Assembly: GCA_031292145.1 (NCBI GenBank) | Contig: JARLHR010000009.1 | Span: forward strand, 1-64,000 | Length of the DNA stretch: 64,000 nt | Origin: Clostridium sp. | Lineage (GTDB): Bacteria > Bacillota > Clostridia > Clostridiales > Clostridiaceae | Reading direction: 5' to 3' | Program-made: the position numbers and the translations under genes | Shown here: piece after piece, positions 63,401 to 64,000 of the stretch | Layout: each line of letters starts with the position of its first letter | Numbering within the stretch: position 1 is the first letter of the stretch | Notes under the pieces: generated by a model | The model's database searches: none | What the model was told of the DNA's origin: nothing | Seen by the model: only the letters and a program-made list of their open reading frames with translations

Positions 63401-64000
63401 GACTACAAATGAAATTTCTAAGATTTTCTTAGTTCACGAAACCCTTGATGAAGTATTAGATCCAGACTTAGATGATATGTCTATGTTTAATAGACAAGAT
63501 ACTTTGCAGGATAATGATAGGGTAATTCTTGGAGGAATACTTTCTGGAGTTAGTCAAAAGGTAACAAGAAATAATTCTATAATGGCATTTTTAAAACTTG
63601 AAGATTTAACAGGTACCATTGAAGTAATAGTTTTTCCTAAAACATTAGACAAGGTTAAAGACTTATGTGTAACTGATAGTTTGGTAATAGTAAAAGGACG
63701 GTTAAGCTTAAAAGAAGATGAGCCGCCTAAACTTATATGTGAAAGTATAGAACCTCTAGAGCAAATAAACACATCAAAGGTTTATTTAAGAGTTGATAAT
63801 ACTATTGCTGCTAAGGAGCTTAACAAAAAACTGAAGGAACTATTAGAGAAAGAGCATTTCGGAGATACGCCTATTTATATCTTTGAAAGTAAAGAAAAAC
63901 AAAAATTTAGAGTTCCAAGAGATAGATGGGTATCATTGGATAGTGATGTTATAACACTGCTAAAAGAAACTCTAGGTGAGGAAAATGTGAAAATAATAGA
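60429..64000 (+). CDS. dnaE: DNA polymerase III subunit alpha (DnaE), cut by the window edge
   Basis: The frame is open from ATG at 60429 (AAGGAAGGAGGATTAC upstream) to the window end, 1190 codons, so only the last few residues are missing. The PHP domain starts HLHLHTEYSLLDG and has ITDHGVMYGL. The polymerase core includes GPGRGSAAGSIVAF and the catalytic PDIDSDF. Then come RHSSTHAAGVVI, SYAFNKSHAAAYAVVGYQTA (tandem HhH region follows) and the C-terminal OB fold VILGGILSGVSQKV. It is a DnaE1-type replicative polymerase, distinct from PolC. A family A repeat lies directly upstream. Confidence 0.97.
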   Translation, partial: MEAGKQFCHLHLHTEYSLLDGSGKIKKLMKAAKEKGMNSIAITDHGVMYGLVDFFKAAEENDIKAILGCEIYVVPKSMHIKQPDKENSTYHLVLLVKNEIGYKNLMKIASIASIEGFYYKPRVDCDYLRKHSEGLIALSACLGGEVQSNVLKGNYEKAKETALKYKEIFNGDFYIELQDHGMEEQKKVNEENIKLAKETGIPLVATNDVHYIDKEDSKSHDVLMCIQTAKTIDDPNRRRYPSDQFYLKSPEEMYDMFSYMPEALENTIKIAEQCNYEYKFHESKLPKFPLEEGQDPYEYLKDTCYNGLIDRYDVFEELRNKELNYTEVNKIVENSEKAKEYVDRLEYELEIINQMGYVDYFLIVWDFIKFSYDNGIPTGPGRGSAAGSIVAFTLGITKIDPIKYSLIFERFLNPERVSMPDIDSDFCYERRQEVIDYVVEKYGEDNVSQIITFGTMAARLCIRDVGRAMNYSYTEVDRIAKMIPTMLGITIEKALDLNPELKAAYDSDERVKNLIDVSMDLEGLPRHSSTHAAGVVIASRPLVEYVPLQKNDEMIVTQFGMNTLEELGLLKMDFLGLRTLTVMSDAIKMVKANRGIDVDLDKIDFDDKEVYKMIGEGKTAGVFQLESAGMTSFMKELKPDNLEDIIAGISLYRPGPMAEIPRYIECKRNPDKVQYETPELENVLDVTYGVMVYQEQVMEIVRKLAGYSMGRSDMVRRAMSKKKHKVMEEERKNFIHGIVEGDEVVVPGCIRNGISEENANKIFDNMMDFASYAFNKSHAAAYAVVGYQTAYLMKYYPVEMLAAMLNSIMGINEKVAYYIGIAEELGIQVLPPNINESFSKFTVKDDKIRFGLAAIKNVGANVVESIVKAREEKGKFESLVDFINKMDPSAINKRAVECLIKAGALDDFNVFRSKMLAVHEKLIDNISSDKRRNIDGQISLFASDELKNPEVSYPNIKEFNKKNLLAIEKEMTGLYITGHPLDDYAKSLKMQTTNEISKIFLVHETLDEVLDPDLDDMSMFNRQDTLQDNDRVILGGILSGVSQKVTRNNSIMAFLKLEDLTGTIEVIVFPKTLDKVKDLCVTDSLVIVKGRLSLKEDEPPKLICESIEPLEQINTSKVYLRVDNTIAAKELNKKLKELLEKEHFGDTPIYIFESKEKQKFRVPRDRWVSLDSDVITLLKETLGEENVKII

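Overview
The window is AT-rich (very low GC by eye) chromosomal DNA from an anaerobic, spore-forming Firmicute. Gene content and order point to Clostridium sensu stricto, most likely the solventogenic C. beijerinckii / C. saccharoperbutylacetonicum / C. butyricum neighbourhood. The evidence is a zinc-finger AbrB regulator, a YdcC/GerS-like protein beside MazEF, the uvrB-uvrA-FHA-RodA-PBP-uvrC-murB-rapZ-yvcK-whiA-dnaE backbone, a split transketolase and strong A/T third-position bias. I see no prophage, CRISPR array, transposase gene or antibiotic-resistance island. Species assignment is inference.

Layout. Positions 0.3-7.5 kb: a polytopic membrane protein on the minus strand, then an EF-G-like GTPase, a small unknown protein, ROK glucokinase and CinA. 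Positions 7.9-11.1 kb (minus strand): a sensor kinase and its OmpR-type regulator, the latter broken by a one-base frameshift, then a sirtuin. Positions 11.5-11.75 kb: an orphan 5S rRNA-tRNA-Phe unit with a consensus promoter. Positions 12-18.9 kb: uracil-DNA glycosylase, parvulin, HAD phosphatase, tRNA-Pro, a secreted NlpC/P60 hydrolase, two RNA methyltransferases (TrmN6-like, RsmI) and AbrB. Positions 19.5-22.7 kb: a DUF1836-type regulator and a nuclease-helicase fusion. Positions 22.8-26.1 kb: three nucleotide-sugar genes. Positions 26.4-29.3 kb: dltD, a DltX-like microprotein and dltB. Positions 29.5-35.7 kb: YihY, SSB, a possible small RNA, AcpS, Nnr, a YdcC/GerS-like protein and MazEF. 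Positions 36-39 kb: two-subunit transketolase and a YitT protein. Positions 39.3-43.9 kb: ftsEX, a carboxy-terminal protease and a membrane PDZ protein that is syntenic with B. subtilis minJ. Positions 44.1-64 kb: UvrBAC with embedded FHA/RodA/PBP genes, murB, rapZ-yvcK-whiA, a Dabb protein and dnaE (cut by the window edge).

How the genes work together. Cell-envelope functions dominate: peptidoglycan precursor (MurB), polymerisation (RodA/PBP), hydrolysis control (FtsEX, NlpC/P60, CtpB-like), D-alanylation (DltD/X/B), an unusual aminosugar and the RapZ-YvcK-WhiA regulatory trio. Nucleotide excision repair and replication make up the second theme.

The most unusual layer is non-coding. Three families of structured intergenic repeats are interspersed through the window. 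Family A has TTAGGCACATGA / AAGGCACAATCA ends (eight fuller copies plus remnants). Family B has TATAGATAAACA ends (two copies). Family C has TCAGTTAA ends (three copies) and fills whole gaps between co-directional genes. Some family A and C copies supply the last codons or stop codon of the preceding gene. The best coding-level discovery is a 28-codon DltX-like microprotein that conventional ORF calling misses.
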